Shown here one piece after another: positions 1 through 8,311 of a stretch of 18,608 bases of DNA. A model generated the notes under the pieces. It saw only the letters and a program-made list of their open reading frames with translations, searched no databases and was not told the DNA's origin. The stretch lies in the NCBI RefSeq assembly GCF_050459865.1, contig NZ_JBCMNM010000112.1:1-18608 (forward strand), in the 5' to 3' direction. Every line of letters starts with the position of its first letter. Positions within the stretch are counted from its first letter, which is position 1. This stretch comes from Rummeliibacillus pycnus_B (GTDB lineage: Bacteria; Bacillota; Bacilli; Bacillales_A; Planococcaceae). The translations under genes and the position numbers were made by a program.

Positions 1-30
1 TTCCACATCATGCAGAAAGCAGATTGATAA
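1..30 (+). repeat. Left copy of imperfect inverted repeat shared with the right window end
   Basis: The first 29 bases match the reverse complement of 18572-18600 at 24 positions, including an exact 11-base block (ttccacatcat) and an exact 9-base block (aagcagatt) at the same spacing. The match starts at base 1, so it may extend beyond the window. No transposase or other mobility gene is linked to it. In the rest of 1-142, downstream of the lipoprotein gene, I see only a TGCAGAAA/TTTCTGCA pair (11-18, 65-72) and a TTAATTGAGTT direct repeat (91-101, 127-137), and no convincing terminator. Confidence 0.4.
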
Positions 31-142
31 CCTCCACTCTCTATTTATACAATCAAGTAAAAAATTTCTGCATACGTTATTTGTGAAATATTAATTGAGT
101 TAAGAACTTGTTTTGATGTTAATCTTTTAATTGAGTTTTATT

Positions 143-1363
143 TTATTTTTTATTGAGTATTGGTGGTGCGGTCTCTTCAGGTGTTAGTTCACGAATTAGT
201 ACAGGTACAGGGTAATCAACACCTTTTTGGTTTTCTAATTTAATGGAATACATTGGTTGTAATGCTTGATGATCTTCTTTTCGGAATGTCATCGTGCCTT
301 TAGGTGTTTCGAATGACATCCCTTCCATTAACGGAATTAGTTTATTGCCGTCCGCATCTCCATCAGATTTTTTTAGTGCCTCTACAATCGCTACAGCAGC
401 GGAGAATCCACCTGGTGTAAATAAATCAGGAACTGTATTGTTAAATCGTTTTTTATGTTCTTCTACTAACCAATCATTCACTTTGTTATTTGGTAAAGTA
501 TGATAATACACAGAGAATCCTTCCATACCAACTAGTGGCTTCATCAATTGGAGAGCTGTAATGTCTGGTGCGCCTGTAGAAATTTTGATACCTTTTTCGG
601 TTAATTTAAGATCTGCAATTTGATTCCAAGGAGAATTTGCACCAGCCCATACTACAAATAAATAATCAGGTTTTGCTTTGATAATTTTTTGTAGGTTAGA
701 AGTAAAGTCCGTTGCAGCTGGGTCAGCATACTCTTCTAATACCACTTTTGCGCCTAATTTTTCGGCAGCAGTTTTAAATGCTTTCACGCCATCCAATCCG
801 AAAGCATAGTCAGGTGCAAATGTTGCAATCTTCGTTCCTTCTTTTGCAATTGCTGCTGCGGCTGCATATGCGTCCTGCGATGAATTACGTGCAGTACGGA
901 AGATAAATGGATTGAATTCTGAACCTGTTATACTGTCTGCTACTGCTGGCTCTACCACCATAATTTTTTCGTATTCTTCTGCGAGTGGTAAGACAGCTAA
1001 AGTATCTCCAGAGCTAGATGAACCAACTAAGAAATCCACCTTGTCATCCTCAAGTAGTTTTGTTGCTTTTTGTACAGCAACTTCAGGCTTCGTTTCCGTG
1101 TCTTCCCACACCACTTCAATCTTCTTTCCAGCAACCTCCATTTTGCCATCTGTTGCATAATCAAGTCCAAGTTCAAAGCCTTGTTTTGTCTGTTTACCGT
1201 ATGATTCCAACGCACCTGTTAAAGAGGCCAATACACCCACTTTGATTGTTCCGCCCTCTTTTTCTTTCTCATTAGATGCAGATCCATTGGATTTTTTGGC
1301 ACTTCCACATGCGGCAAGTAAAACCATTACTGCAACTACTAAAAAGAGCAACCATTTTTTCAT
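143..1363 (-). CDS. ABC transporter substrate-binding lipoprotein, branched-chain amino acid/amide (LivJ-like) type
   Basis: A 406-residue extracellular solute-binding protein, tethered to the membrane by a lipid. It begins with a short charged stretch, a hydrophobic helix and a lipobox (LAAC, Cys19), then a Ser/Lys/Glu-rich linker. The mature part opens with IKVGVLASLTGALESYG, typical of the type I periplasmic-binding fold (Peripla_BP_6) that binds leucine/isoleucine/valine, amides or short-chain amides. Length is usual for the family. The ATG has a strong GAGGGGG ribosome binding site. No LivH/LivM permease or LivG/LivF ATPase is nearby, so it either serves a distant transporter or acts as a sensor. 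The gene lies just downstream of a BTAD-type regulator gene, and its own promoter region carries SARP-style direct repeats and a cre site. The exact ligand cannot be deduced. Confidence 0.9.
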   Translation of the reverse strand: MKKWLLFLVVAVMVLLAACGSAKKSNGSASNEKEKEGGTIKVGVLASLTGALESYGKQTKQGFELGLDYATDGKMEVAGKKIEVVWEDTETKPEVAVQKATKLLEDDKVDFLVGSSSSGDTLAVLPLAEEYEKIMVVEPAVADSITGSEFNPFIFRTARNSSQDAYAAAAAIAKEGTKIATFAPDYAFGLDGVKAFKTAAEKLGAKVVLEEYADPAATDFTSNLQKIIKAKPDYLFVVWAGANSPWNQIADLKLTEKGIKISTGAPDITALQLMKPLVGMEGFSVYYHTLPNNKVNDWLVEEHKKRFNNTVPDLFTPGGFSAAVAIVEALKKSDGDADGNKLIPLMEGMSFETPKGTMTFRKEDHQALQPMYSIKLENQKGVDYPVPVLIRELTPEETAPPILNKK

Positions 1364-1383
1364 TTATATACCCCCTCTTATTT

Positions 1384-1397
1384 TTAAAGCGCTTACA
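1384..1397 (-). promoter_or_regulatory. Probable cre site (CcpA binding)
   Basis: On the minus strand the site reads TGTAAGCGCTTTAA, which fits the Bacillus cre consensus TGWAANCGNTNWCA at all defined positions but one (A for C at position 13). It lies about 10-23 bases downstream of the transcription start expected from the TATGAT box at 1414-1419 and 20 bases before the ATG. Such a position normally gives CcpA roadblock repression. I infer that the lipoprotein gene is repressed when preferred sugars are present. Confidence 0.65.
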
Positions 1398-1413
1398 ATC
1401 TTGCTGTAGATGT

Positions 1414-1449
1414 ATCATAACTGTTACTAGTTACAAATTAGTTACAAAT
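1414..1449 (-). promoter_or_regulatory. Promoter with two 11-bp direct repeats (SARP-like operator)
   Basis: On the minus strand the 11-base unit ATTTGTAACTA occurs twice in perfect tandem (1439-1449 and 1428-1438). Exactly 8 bases separate the second copy from TATGAT (1414-1419), a good -10 hexamer. No recognisable -35 box exists at 16-18 bases; the repeats occupy that place. SARP/BTAD activators are known to bind direct repeats with 11-bp periodicity whose proximal copy ends 8 bp from the -10 box. The next gene upstream encodes such a regulator, so it is the natural candidate to bind here. The binding is inferred; the geometry is seen. Confidence 0.65.
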
Positions 1450-1455
1450 AAAAAA

Positions 1456-1477
1456 ACCTAACGTATCCACGCTAGGT
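1456..1477 (-). terminator. Rho-independent terminator of the BTAD regulator gene
   Basis: An 8-bp stem (ACCTAGCG pairing with CGTTAGGT, one G-U) closes a 6-base loop and is followed on the minus strand by seven T. The stem overlaps the first base of the regulator's TGA stop codon, and the T tract runs almost directly into the direct repeats of the next promoter. The regulator and lipoprotein genes are therefore mainly separate transcription units. Confidence 0.75.
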
Positions 1478-4400
1478 CATCTTAAGATCATGTCGTACAT
1501 CTGAATGGTTGTTTCCATCGGCTCAATATTCAATTCTTTCTTTAAAATTTCCTCACATTTTTCGAACCATTTTACAGCTTGTGCCCTATTCTGTAACTGA
1601 TAGTAGCCATACATAATTAAACGATATGCTTCTTCCCATGTATCATCGAGTTTCAGCAACTGTTCTGCCCAATAGATGGTTTGGTTAAATTCTTTTAAAC
1701 GGACATAATTCTGTGCCACTCGTTCTATAGCTTCCATATAAAGATGTTGTATTTCTTCACGAATATCCTGAAGCCACTCCAATTGGCGTTTGTCTGTAAT
1801 AAATTCACCAATATAAACTCGAATACCTCTTAAAAGCCATTCATTCGAAACATAAGGATCCTTTTCCTGCATCCCAAAAGATATAAATTGTTTAAATGAA
1901 TCTAAATCACTTGTCATACAATGAGCTGTCATCAGTTTGTACATTGACTGTTTTCGCATAACATAGGCACTTTCAGCTCGAGGTAAACGGCCCGGCTCTA
2001 GTACTTTTAATAAAGCATTATAAACTACCTTAAAATCTCTCATACTTGCATCTTCTGTAGCATCTGGCCATAAGAAATTTAGTATCTCTTCTTTTGACAC
2101 AAATCTTGTTTGATTCAAATAGAGATAGATTAATAACTCTTTCGCTTTTTCTCGATGCCAAGATTTTTCATCGATTTCTTTATCATCTCTATACACTGTA
2201 AAATTTCCTAATAAATGAATTGTATATAAATGTTTCGGAACTGGAAGATTATCATCCACTTCTAATAATTGATAAATCCTTGTAGTATAAGGGGATGGAT
2301 TTTCATGTAAAGTCGTCCATTTGTGCAACATTTTCCACCATAAAATACTCTTTGTTGGGCCAAAGATATGTTGCTTCCTAATAAAAAAGTGATAATTTTT
2401 CTCTAATATTAAAGATATACATATATTAAAATTTGATGTAAATGCAGTATCTTCATTTTGCAAGTAATCAATATAAGCCTTCCAAAAATGGACAATCATT
2501 CGCCCAAAATAGTCTTTTGCATTTTGGAATTTTCTATTTGCATTTTCAAGTGCTTCTTTTGCTTCTTCATAGTGTTCATGCTCCACATAGATAATCGATA
2601 GCGATATATAAAGTAAGGCTGAAACCCAGTGATCATGCACTCTTTCTGTTTCTTTTAAACCTATTTGTGTATACATTATTGCTTGATCCAGTTGTTGTTG
2701 CCTACTTTTTACTATTGCTAACCCCATATAGGATTCAGCTTTTGCACGATTCACCTGTATACGATCCATTATTTCGATTGTCTTTTGATAACATTTTTCG
2801 GCTTCAGCTATATTAGAAGGATTCAAAACAAGTAAAGTATGTCCTTTTCGTAGATGTGCTACAGCTAATATATATTGTGCATGTGTATTTTCATTCTTGG
2901 CGATACTTTTATTTGCTAATTCTAATGCTAATTCGTGTTCTCCTAGCAATATTAAAATGAACGCGTTTAATACATCCGTTTCACGATAAGTGTCTGATAA
3001 TAGTCCATTTGTGTCCAATCGATTCTCTAAGAGATTTTTTGCTTCATGAATTTTGCCTTGTCGTAATAATATTCTGGCATCTAAATTACCTTGTATCAAT
3101 ATTTCAGGTGATAGGCCAACATCTAATACCCACTTTTCGGCTTCAAATGGCCTACCTAGATTAACTAAGTTTTCTGCATATTGCCTCTGGATAAACTGAA
3201 GATCTGCCTTATCTAATTGGAACCGTTCCACTAATTCAAGCGCTTCTTGTAAATAATTTTCAGCAAGTGCTGGTTGAATCGTATCTAAATAGATATGCGC
3301 AATTCCAGCCTTTGCTCTAAAAATAGCATCATACGAATAGGATTCTTCAGCAAAGACGATACATTTTTCGTATGCATTTTTTGCTTTTTCATATTGGGCA
3401 CGGAAACGTTGACTTTCCCCTTCAAAATAATAAAGTTGAAAATGTTCTGCCATCGTCTCCTCAGATAATTCACGAATCCGCTCGATAAACCAATCAAACT
3501 TCCCATCTTCTATGAATCGATTAGCAAAACAAATTAATGTTGAAGCGATGAAATCTTCATCTTTCGTTTTCATTGCGTGAAAGACGGATTGGATTGAGTT
3601 CTGCTTTTGAGTAAAATACTTAGCCGCTTTTAGATGTAATGCAGTATACTCATCTAATTTCTGCTCCATCATTTTCAATTCCAAAAATTGCTGAAATAAT
3701 ATATGGTATCGAAATTCTGAATGTCCACTTAACGGTTGGATAAATACATGTTTATGCACAAGATTTCGAAGTAACTCAGAATAAGGTTCACCGTAAAATG
3801 CTTCGATTACTTCATATGAAAATGTTTCAAAAATACTAAATTTCATAATTGAATCCTTTTCATATTCATCCAAGGATTCAAACACTTCGTCTGATAAATA
3901 ATGAAAAAAATCATTGGAAGAAGGGCTTTGTAATTTCTCGATCGCTTTCTTCAAATCGATAGTTTGAGTTGCAAGAAACAATATAGCAATTGCCCATCCT
4001 TCAGTTGTTTGGAGAATACACTGAACTTGATCCTCCGAAATAGGACGATCGAAATAATCTTCAAAGAAAACTTGGATTTCTTCAGCAGAGAATACAAAAT
4101 CGTCTTCTATACATTCAACTAATTGAGATTTTAATCGTAGATTTCGTATACATCCCCAAGAAGGATACGTTCTAGTTGAAATAATGAGGTGAATATTCGG
4201 CGGTAAATGAAGGATGAATTTTTCCATGATGTAATGGATATGAAAAATATGATCTACAAGAAAGTAATCATCTAATACCACAAAAAATGGTTCTTCTATT
4301 TTGCAAAATTCATTTACAAACAAGGTAAAAAGTTTGTTTAACTCGTCAACCTTTGGGAACATCGAAAGCTGATCCCATCCACTCATACCCTCTCCAAAAG

Positions 4401-4674
4401 TAGGGTGAACTCGCCGTACACTATAAAACAAGTGACGCAAAAATGGTAACACATCATCATCATCTTCCGTCACTTGATACCATGAAAAAGTTATTACTTG
4501 ATCTGCTAAAAATTGTGCCAATGCTGAACTTTTTCCAAAGCCCGCTCCACTATGTAAAATGGTGAGCTTTGCTTGATGGCTATTCGCTAATTTTTTCATT
4601 ACTTTTGAACGTCTCATGTAATGTATGGCAGGTTCTGGTGGAATAAGTTTAGATAACAATATGATGTCTTCCAT
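1477..4674 (-). CDS. Large STAND-ATPase transcriptional regulator with C-terminal winged helix and BTAD domain (MalT/SARP-like)
   Basis: A 1065-residue cytoplasmic regulator. Order of parts: a P-loop ATPase of the MalT/STAND type (Walker A GAGFGKSS at 43-50; Walker B VVLDDY at 132-137; LIISTRT sensor segment near 165-171), a long helical TPR-like middle (about 390-780), an OmpR/AfsR-type winged helix (about 805-890, starting at IHLLGNFTVYRDD), and a bacterial transcriptional activator domain (BTAD, about 920-1065). MalT itself ends in a LuxR-type HTH, so this is the SARP-tailed variant. These proteins are thought to bind ligand and nucleotide, oligomerise and activate transcription. The ATG has an AAGGAGG site 7 bases upstream. 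I see no clear sigma-A promoter upstream. The likely target is the adjacent lipoprotein promoter, which has matching direct repeats. The inducer is unknown. Confidence 0.88.
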   Translation of the reverse strand: MEDIILLSKLIPPEPAIHYMRRSKVMKKLANSHQAKLTILHSGAGFGKSSALAQFLADQVITFSWYQVTEDDDDVLPFLRHLFYSVRRVHPTFGEGMSGWDQLSMFPKVDELNKLFTLFVNEFCKIEEPFFVVLDDYFLVDHIFHIHYIMEKFILHLPPNIHLIISTRTYPSWGCIRNLRLKSQLVECIEDDFVFSAEEIQVFFEDYFDRPISEDQVQCILQTTEGWAIAILFLATQTIDLKKAIEKLQSPSSNDFFHYLSDEVFESLDEYEKDSIMKFSIFETFSYEVIEAFYGEPYSELLRNLVHKHVFIQPLSGHSEFRYHILFQQFLELKMMEQKLDEYTALHLKAAKYFTQKQNSIQSVFHAMKTKDEDFIASTLICFANRFIEDGKFDWFIERIRELSEETMAEHFQLYYFEGESQRFRAQYEKAKNAYEKCIVFAEESYSYDAIFRAKAGIAHIYLDTIQPALAENYLQEALELVERFQLDKADLQFIQRQYAENLVNLGRPFEAEKWVLDVGLSPEILIQGNLDARILLRQGKIHEAKNLLENRLDTNGLLSDTYRETDVLNAFILILLGEHELALELANKSIAKNENTHAQYILAVAHLRKGHTLLVLNPSNIAEAEKCYQKTIEIMDRIQVNRAKAESYMGLAIVKSRQQQLDQAIMYTQIGLKETERVHDHWVSALLYISLSIIYVEHEHYEEAKEALENANRKFQNAKDYFGRMIVHFWKAYIDYLQNEDTAFTSNFNICISLILEKNYHFFIRKQHIFGPTKSILWWKMLHKWTTLHENPSPYTTRIYQLLEVDDNLPVPKHLYTIHLLGNFTVYRDDKEIDEKSWHREKAKELLIYLYLNQTRFVSKEEILNFLWPDATEDASMRDFKVVYNALLKVLEPGRLPRAESAYVMRKQSMYKLMTAHCMTSDLDSFKQFISFGMQEKDPYVSNEWLLRGIRVYIGEFITDKRQLEWLQDIREEIQHLYMEAIERVAQNYVRLKEFNQTIYWAEQLLKLDDTWEEAYRLIMYGYYQLQNRAQAVKWFEKCEEILKKELNIEPMETTIQMYDMILR

Positions 4675-4782
4675 ATCGAAACCTCCTTCACATCCTTATG
4701 TAAGTAATATTTTAACATATTAGTATAAAGTTATATGTTTTAAGAATAGTGTATTTGCACTTTTATACTAGATTATTCATAG

Positions 4783-4986
4783 ATCTATTCAAATAGACGA
4801 ACAAAGCGAATATTTTTGGGTATGTGTAGAATTAGCAAAGAAGCTCAAAGAATTTTCCATGAAAATGCTCTATGGGTACCAATTGCACATACTACCCCAT
4901 CAGTTGGAATAGTAGGCTATGTCAAAGGTTTTAAATTACAACCAATGGAACATGATGACTTAGCAAAAGTTACAATTGAAAAATAA
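4783..4986 (+). pseudogene. 3' remnant of a peptide-type (OppA/DppA-like) ABC substrate-binding protein gene
   Basis: The plus strand encodes a short C-terminal fragment containing AQRIFHENALWVPIAHTTP and then GYVKGFKLQPMEHDDLAKV before a TAA at 4984-4986. This is typical of the last 45-50 residues of family 5 (Opp/Dpp) solute-binding proteins. Upstream the frame meets a TAG at 4780-4782. A likely -1 frameshift lies near 4845, because the family-like stretch CVELAKK sits in another frame just before AQRIF. The remaining several hundred residues are missing. The region from 4675 to about 4782 shows nothing else recognisable. The longest ATG-initiated piece (4822-4986, 54 codons) has no convincing ribosome binding site, so I regard it as decayed rather than as a small gene. 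Confidence 0.7.
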
Positions 4987-4991
4987 AAAAA

Positions 4992-5027
4992 CGATTACCA
5001 GGCAGCTGTTTATTGCCGAAGTAATCG
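4992..5027. terminator. Bidirectional rho-independent terminator
   Basis: The arms CGATTAC (4992-4998) and GTAATCG (5021-5027) enclose an inner GGCA/TGCC pair (5001-5004, 5013-5016). Minus-strand transcripts meet eight T after the stem, so this ends the long operon after the SDR gene at 5089. On the plus strand a weaker T-rich tail follows, which once served the decayed binding-protein gene. Confidence 0.75.
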
Positions 5028-5088
5028 ATTTTCAACTTTTTCAATAATAATCAGTTATACGACATATAGATTAGTGTTGCATAAGATT

Positions 5089-5841
5089 CTATGCTAATTC
5101 CCCACCGTCTATCGGGATATTCTGGCCAGTAATATAAGCTCCTTCATCTGAAGCTAAAAATGCGTACATAGCAGCTATTTCACTTGGATCTGCATGTCTT
5201 TTCAAAGGTATATTCTCATTTACCCTCTCTAACATTTCTGGTGTATATTCTGCTCTTTGCATATCAGTCAATACGTACCCTGGACAAACCGTGTTTACTC
5301 GAATTGATGGAGCGAGTTCTAATGACATGGTTTTAGCTAATAAATTCACACCAGCTTTTGAAGCGTTATAATCGGTGTAATAGGGATGACCTGTTATTCC
5401 ATTTGTTGATGCTGTCATCAGTATTACACCCTTTTCTTGCTGCAACATTCTCTTAGCTGCTTCTTGAGCTGTAAAAAAGATTCCATCTAAATTAATACCT
5501 ATTACTTTTCTCCACTGTTCAGGGGTAATATCAATAAATCTATTTCTTACACTAATTCCTGCATTAGATATTAATACATCTATTCCTCCCATTAGATGAT
5601 CAACCTCATGAAAAGCTCGCTTCACTTCATTAGGATTGCTAACATCCACAAATACACCATAGTGTATAGATGGATGTTCTGTTGATATTCTGTCTAAAGC
5701 TTTTTTATTATAATCAAAAATTGTGACAATGGAGCCTTCTAATGCAAAACGAAGAGCAGTAGCAAGTCCAATTCCACTAGCCCCACCTGTCACTACGACT
5801 CGCTTACCTTGCAGACTATCAGAATATCTTCCGTTTTCCAT
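5089..5841 (-). CDS. Short-chain dehydrogenase/reductase (SDR), last gene of the sigma-54 operon
   Basis: A 250-residue classical SDR, a cytoplasmic NAD(P)-dependent oxidoreductase acting on an alcohol or carbonyl. It has TGGASGIG (18-25), an acidic residue after beta-2 (FDY, Asp43) that favours NAD over NADP, SNAG (92-95), and the catalytic triad Ser145, Tyr158 and Lys162 (YNASK). The C-terminus ends in the usual GQNIPIDGG. A GTG at 5853 would add four residues but sits one base after AGGAG. The ATG at 5841 is 13 bases from it, a little long but more plausible. The gene starts 54 bp after the RocB-like gene and precedes the operon terminator. Its substrate is unknown. It is clearly different from the SDR at 13066, so the operon carries two oxidoreductases. 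Confidence 0.88.
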   Translation of the reverse strand: MENGRYSDSLQGKRVVVTGGASGIGLATALRFALEGSIVTIFDYNKKALDRISTEHPSIHYGVFVDVSNPNEVKRAFHEVDHLMGGIDVLISNAGISVRNRFIDITPEQWRKVIGINLDGIFFTAQEAAKRMLQQEKGVILMTASTNGITGHPYYTDYNASKAGVNLLAKTMSLELAPSIRVNTVCPGYVLTDMQRAEYTPEMLERVNENIPLKRHADPSEIAAMYAFLASDEGAYITGQNIPIDGGELA

Positions 5842-5895
5842 AGTATTTTGCACTCTCCTAAATTATTTCTATTTTATAATTGGTTTTATAAAGTG

Positions 5896-7545
5896 TTATT
5901 GTAAAATTTTTTTAATCACTTCATTCGTAATATTCGGAACCATTTCCATAGAATAATTAAGTTCTACGCGTTCATAGCGATTATGTGCATCATACCCATA
6001 TGGTCCTATGTTGATTGTTGGTACATTGATTTTACGGATATTATCATAATTCACATAATGTTTAGTACCCCAACTTGGATTATTTTCAATAACTGCATTG
6101 ATTCCTTCTTCATCATCACTTAATGCTACACAACTCATATCGCAAACATAGGGGAAGTAATTTCTTTTGACTATTGGATTTGAATAGTTTGGTTGGACCT
6201 TTTCTATTGCAAAATCCAATGCGTCTATTAAATTTTGTTCCTTTTCATTTTTTCCTGTTAAATCAATTCGAGGAGAATACAAAGATGAATAAAATAAAAT
6301 AATTGCTGGACTTTTATCTTTCATCCATTTCCATTCCTCTTCTACAACCTTTGCAGAAAACATTCGAACATCAAGTGATTCATCTAACAGGAGATTTTCT
6401 TTAAATTGATTCATATGTGCTAAATATTTTTCTCCATTCTCCTCTAACAGCATTTTCTTCATGTCTTCATAAACGATTACCCTAGTTTTCCATGGGAGTT
6501 CTGAAAATGGTTGGCCACTAATTTCGCAATACTTTTGATGTCTTTCTTTCAATTGATCTATTGCATTGTTGAAAGCGATCTCTGCTTGATTTTTCAATAA
6601 TTCTAATGCTTCTTTCGGTGACCAAGATTGGATGAAGAAGTTGTAATATACATAAGATGATAAAGCAGTTTGGATTGTGTAAGTTTCTTTAAAATCAGTT
6701 TGTTTTAATGAAACAGGCGGCATCGGTGTTTCACCAAGTGATTTGTCACATAATTCCGGATTATAGCTAATTTGTCTCGTTAACTCTGCAGCAATATAAT
6801 TTGGATCAAGCCCTTCAAAACTAGATCCAGCATGTGTCTCTGCTCCAGTAATGAAAAACGATGGTAAAAGCTTTCCGACTGTGCCTTTATAAATATATCG
6901 ATTTGGATCTCCTTCATATCTTGGTGCAACAAAATCCGAATTAATAAGAGCTTGATAATCGAAACCTTGATCTTCCTTTAAAGAAAGTAAATCTTGTATA
7001 CCAGACAAAACTCCATGAGAACTATCCTCTTCATCACATTCTGCAAAAAAAACTAAGTTTCCATTTAGCTCTTCTGGATGTTCAGCGTAATATTTTAATA
7101 AATAGTAATGACTTGCTACCCCGCTCTTCATGTCAAGGACACCGCGTCCAAAATGCCAATTATCCGATTGAAGATGCTCCTTAACTAAGTCTGGAACTAT
7201 CTCTTTTGTTAATGCTTTTTTCAGTTCATTTGGTGAACAGGCTTTATCTTTTAAGGTGTTAAAGTCTTCTATTCCTACTGTATCCGTATGCCCCATTAAG
7301 ATTACCGTCTTCTTTGAATTCCCTTTTTTACCTTTAATAAAAGCGAATACATTATAACGTTCAATTTCATCATCTTTTGTTTGAGATAAGAAGACTTGGG
7401 ATGGGTGATATTTAAAATAGTTTAAAGAAGAAATCATATTGTACAATTTTTTAGCTACTGCTATTTCACCTTTTGTATTGACAACACTTTCAACTTCAAC
7501 CAGTCTATTTGTTACATCAAGTACATCATCATAACAATTTAACAT
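5896..7545 (-). CDS. rocB: RocB-like M20 family metallopeptidase
   Basis: A 549-residue protein of the RocB type within the M20 zinc peptidase family. Metal and catalytic motifs are present: GHTDTVG (His86, Asp88), GRGVLDMKSG (Asp138) and ECDEEDSSHG (Glu172/Glu173, general base and metal ligand), followed by a long inserted domain containing ETHAG. M20 enzymes hydrolyse small peptides or N-acyl/amide bonds of amino acids. RocB of Bacillus subtilis (close in length) is part of the arginine utilisation regulon, but its reaction is not well defined. Here there is no rocA, rocD, rocF or rocG neighbour. An in-frame ATG at 7566 exists, but AGAGGTG lies inside that extension, 7 bases before the ATG at 7545, so I chose the latter. 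The gene follows the ABC ATPase gene in the operon, suggesting that an imported conjugate is hydrolysed in the cytoplasm. Confidence 0.87.
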   Translation of the reverse strand: MLNCYDDVLDVTNRLVEVESVVNTKGEIAVAKKLYNMISSLNYFKYHPSQVFLSQTKDDEIERYNVFAFIKGKKGNSKKTVILMGHTDTVGIEDFNTLKDKACSPNELKKALTKEIVPDLVKEHLQSDNWHFGRGVLDMKSGVASHYYLLKYYAEHPEELNGNLVFFAECDEEDSSHGVLSGIQDLLSLKEDQGFDYQALINSDFVAPRYEGDPNRYIYKGTVGKLLPSFFITGAETHAGSSFEGLDPNYIAAELTRQISYNPELCDKSLGETPMPPVSLKQTDFKETYTIQTALSSYVYYNFFIQSWSPKEALELLKNQAEIAFNNAIDQLKERHQKYCEISGQPFSELPWKTRVIVYEDMKKMLLEENGEKYLAHMNQFKENLLLDESLDVRMFSAKVVEEEWKWMKDKSPAIILFYSSLYSPRIDLTGKNEKEQNLIDALDFAIEKVQPNYSNPIVKRNYFPYVCDMSCVALSDDEEGINAVIENNPSWGTKHYVNYDNIRKINVPTINIGPYGYDAHNRYERVELNYSMEMVPNITNEVIKKILQ

Positions 7546-7588
7546 GTTAAAACACCTCTTTATCATAATTTCAATCTTTTTTCCTTTC

Positions 7589-8311
7589 CTACAAAATTTG
7601 CTGTAAGAACCTTAGTGTTCTCTCTTCTTTTGGATTCTTGAAAAATTCATCTGGAGTTCCCTCTTCAATAATCCTTCCGTCTGCTAACATAATCACTCGA
7701 TCTGAAACCTCACGAGCAAATCCCATTTCATGCGTAACAATTACCATTGTCATTCCTTCTTTTGCCAAATTCTTCATTGTTTCTAACACTTCACCGACAA
7801 GCTCCGGATCTAATGCTGATGTGGGTTCATCAAATAACATTACTTCCGGTTCCATTGCAAGAGCTCTTGCAATTGCAACCCTTTGCTTTTGTCCCCCTGA
7901 TAATTGATCTGGGTAGAAATATACTTTATCTGATAATCCTACTTTTTTTAATAATTCGATTGCGTTACTTTTAGCTTCATCTTTGTTTTGTTTTTTAACA
8001 TGTACTGGTGCTTCTATGATATTTTCTAAAACAGATAAATGTGGAAACAAATTAAAATGTTGGAAGACCATCCCCATGTTTTCGCGAACTTTATTTAAAT
8101 TAGCCTTTTCAGGATCAATTATTTCTCCATTAATCTCAATTTGTCCGCTGTCTATAATTTCCAGAAAATTCAGACACCTTAGAAGAGTACTCTTCCCAGA
8201 ACCACTTGCACCTATTAATACTAACACCTCGGATTTTTGTACTTCTAATGAGATATCCTTTAGAACTTCTACGTGATCAAAGGATTTACGCAAATTCTTC
8301 AATTTTATCAT
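7589..8311 (-). CDS. Polar amino acid ABC transporter ATP-binding protein (GlnQ-like)
   Basis: A 240-residue ATPase that powers amino-acid import at the inner face of the membrane. It has Walker A GASGSGKST (34-42), the Q-loop (Gln84), the signature LSGGQ (137-141), Walker B VMLFDEP (157-163), the D-loop SALD and the switch His194 (VTHEMGFA). The sequence fits the GlnQ/HisP/ArtP/TcyC subfamily. An earlier in-frame ATG at 8329 lies inside the GGAGG site itself. The ATG at 8311, 11 bases after GGAGG, gives the family's usual N-terminus. The start overlaps the permease 3' end by 26 bp, which suggests translational coupling. Confidence 0.93.
   Translation of the reverse strand: MIKLKNLRKSFDHVEVLKDISLEVQKSEVLVLIGASGSGKSTLLRCLNFLEIIDSGQIEINGEIIDPEKANLNKVRENMGMVFQHFNLFPHLSVLENIIEAPVHVKKQNKDEAKSNAIELLKKVGLSDKVYFYPDQLSGGQKQRVAIARALAMEPEVMLFDEPTSALDPELVGEVLETMKNLAKEGMTMVIVTHEMGFAREVSDRVIMLADGRIIEEGTPDEFFKNPKEERTLRFLQQIL

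Noticed and set aside
91..137. TTAATTGAGTT direct repeats downstream of the lipoprotein gene
   Set aside because: Short and AT-rich with no nearby promoter on the relevant strand; likely chance.
294..1245. Plus-strand ORFs of 69-82 codons over the lipoprotein gene
   Set aside because: They lie opposite a strong conserved gene, have no ribosome binding site, and give low-complexity Ser/Thr-rich proteins typical of antisense frames.
1477..4674. Classification as a LuxR-type MalT regulator
   Set aside because: The C-terminus is a winged helix plus BTAD, not a GerE/LuxR HTH, although the ATPase part is MalT-like.
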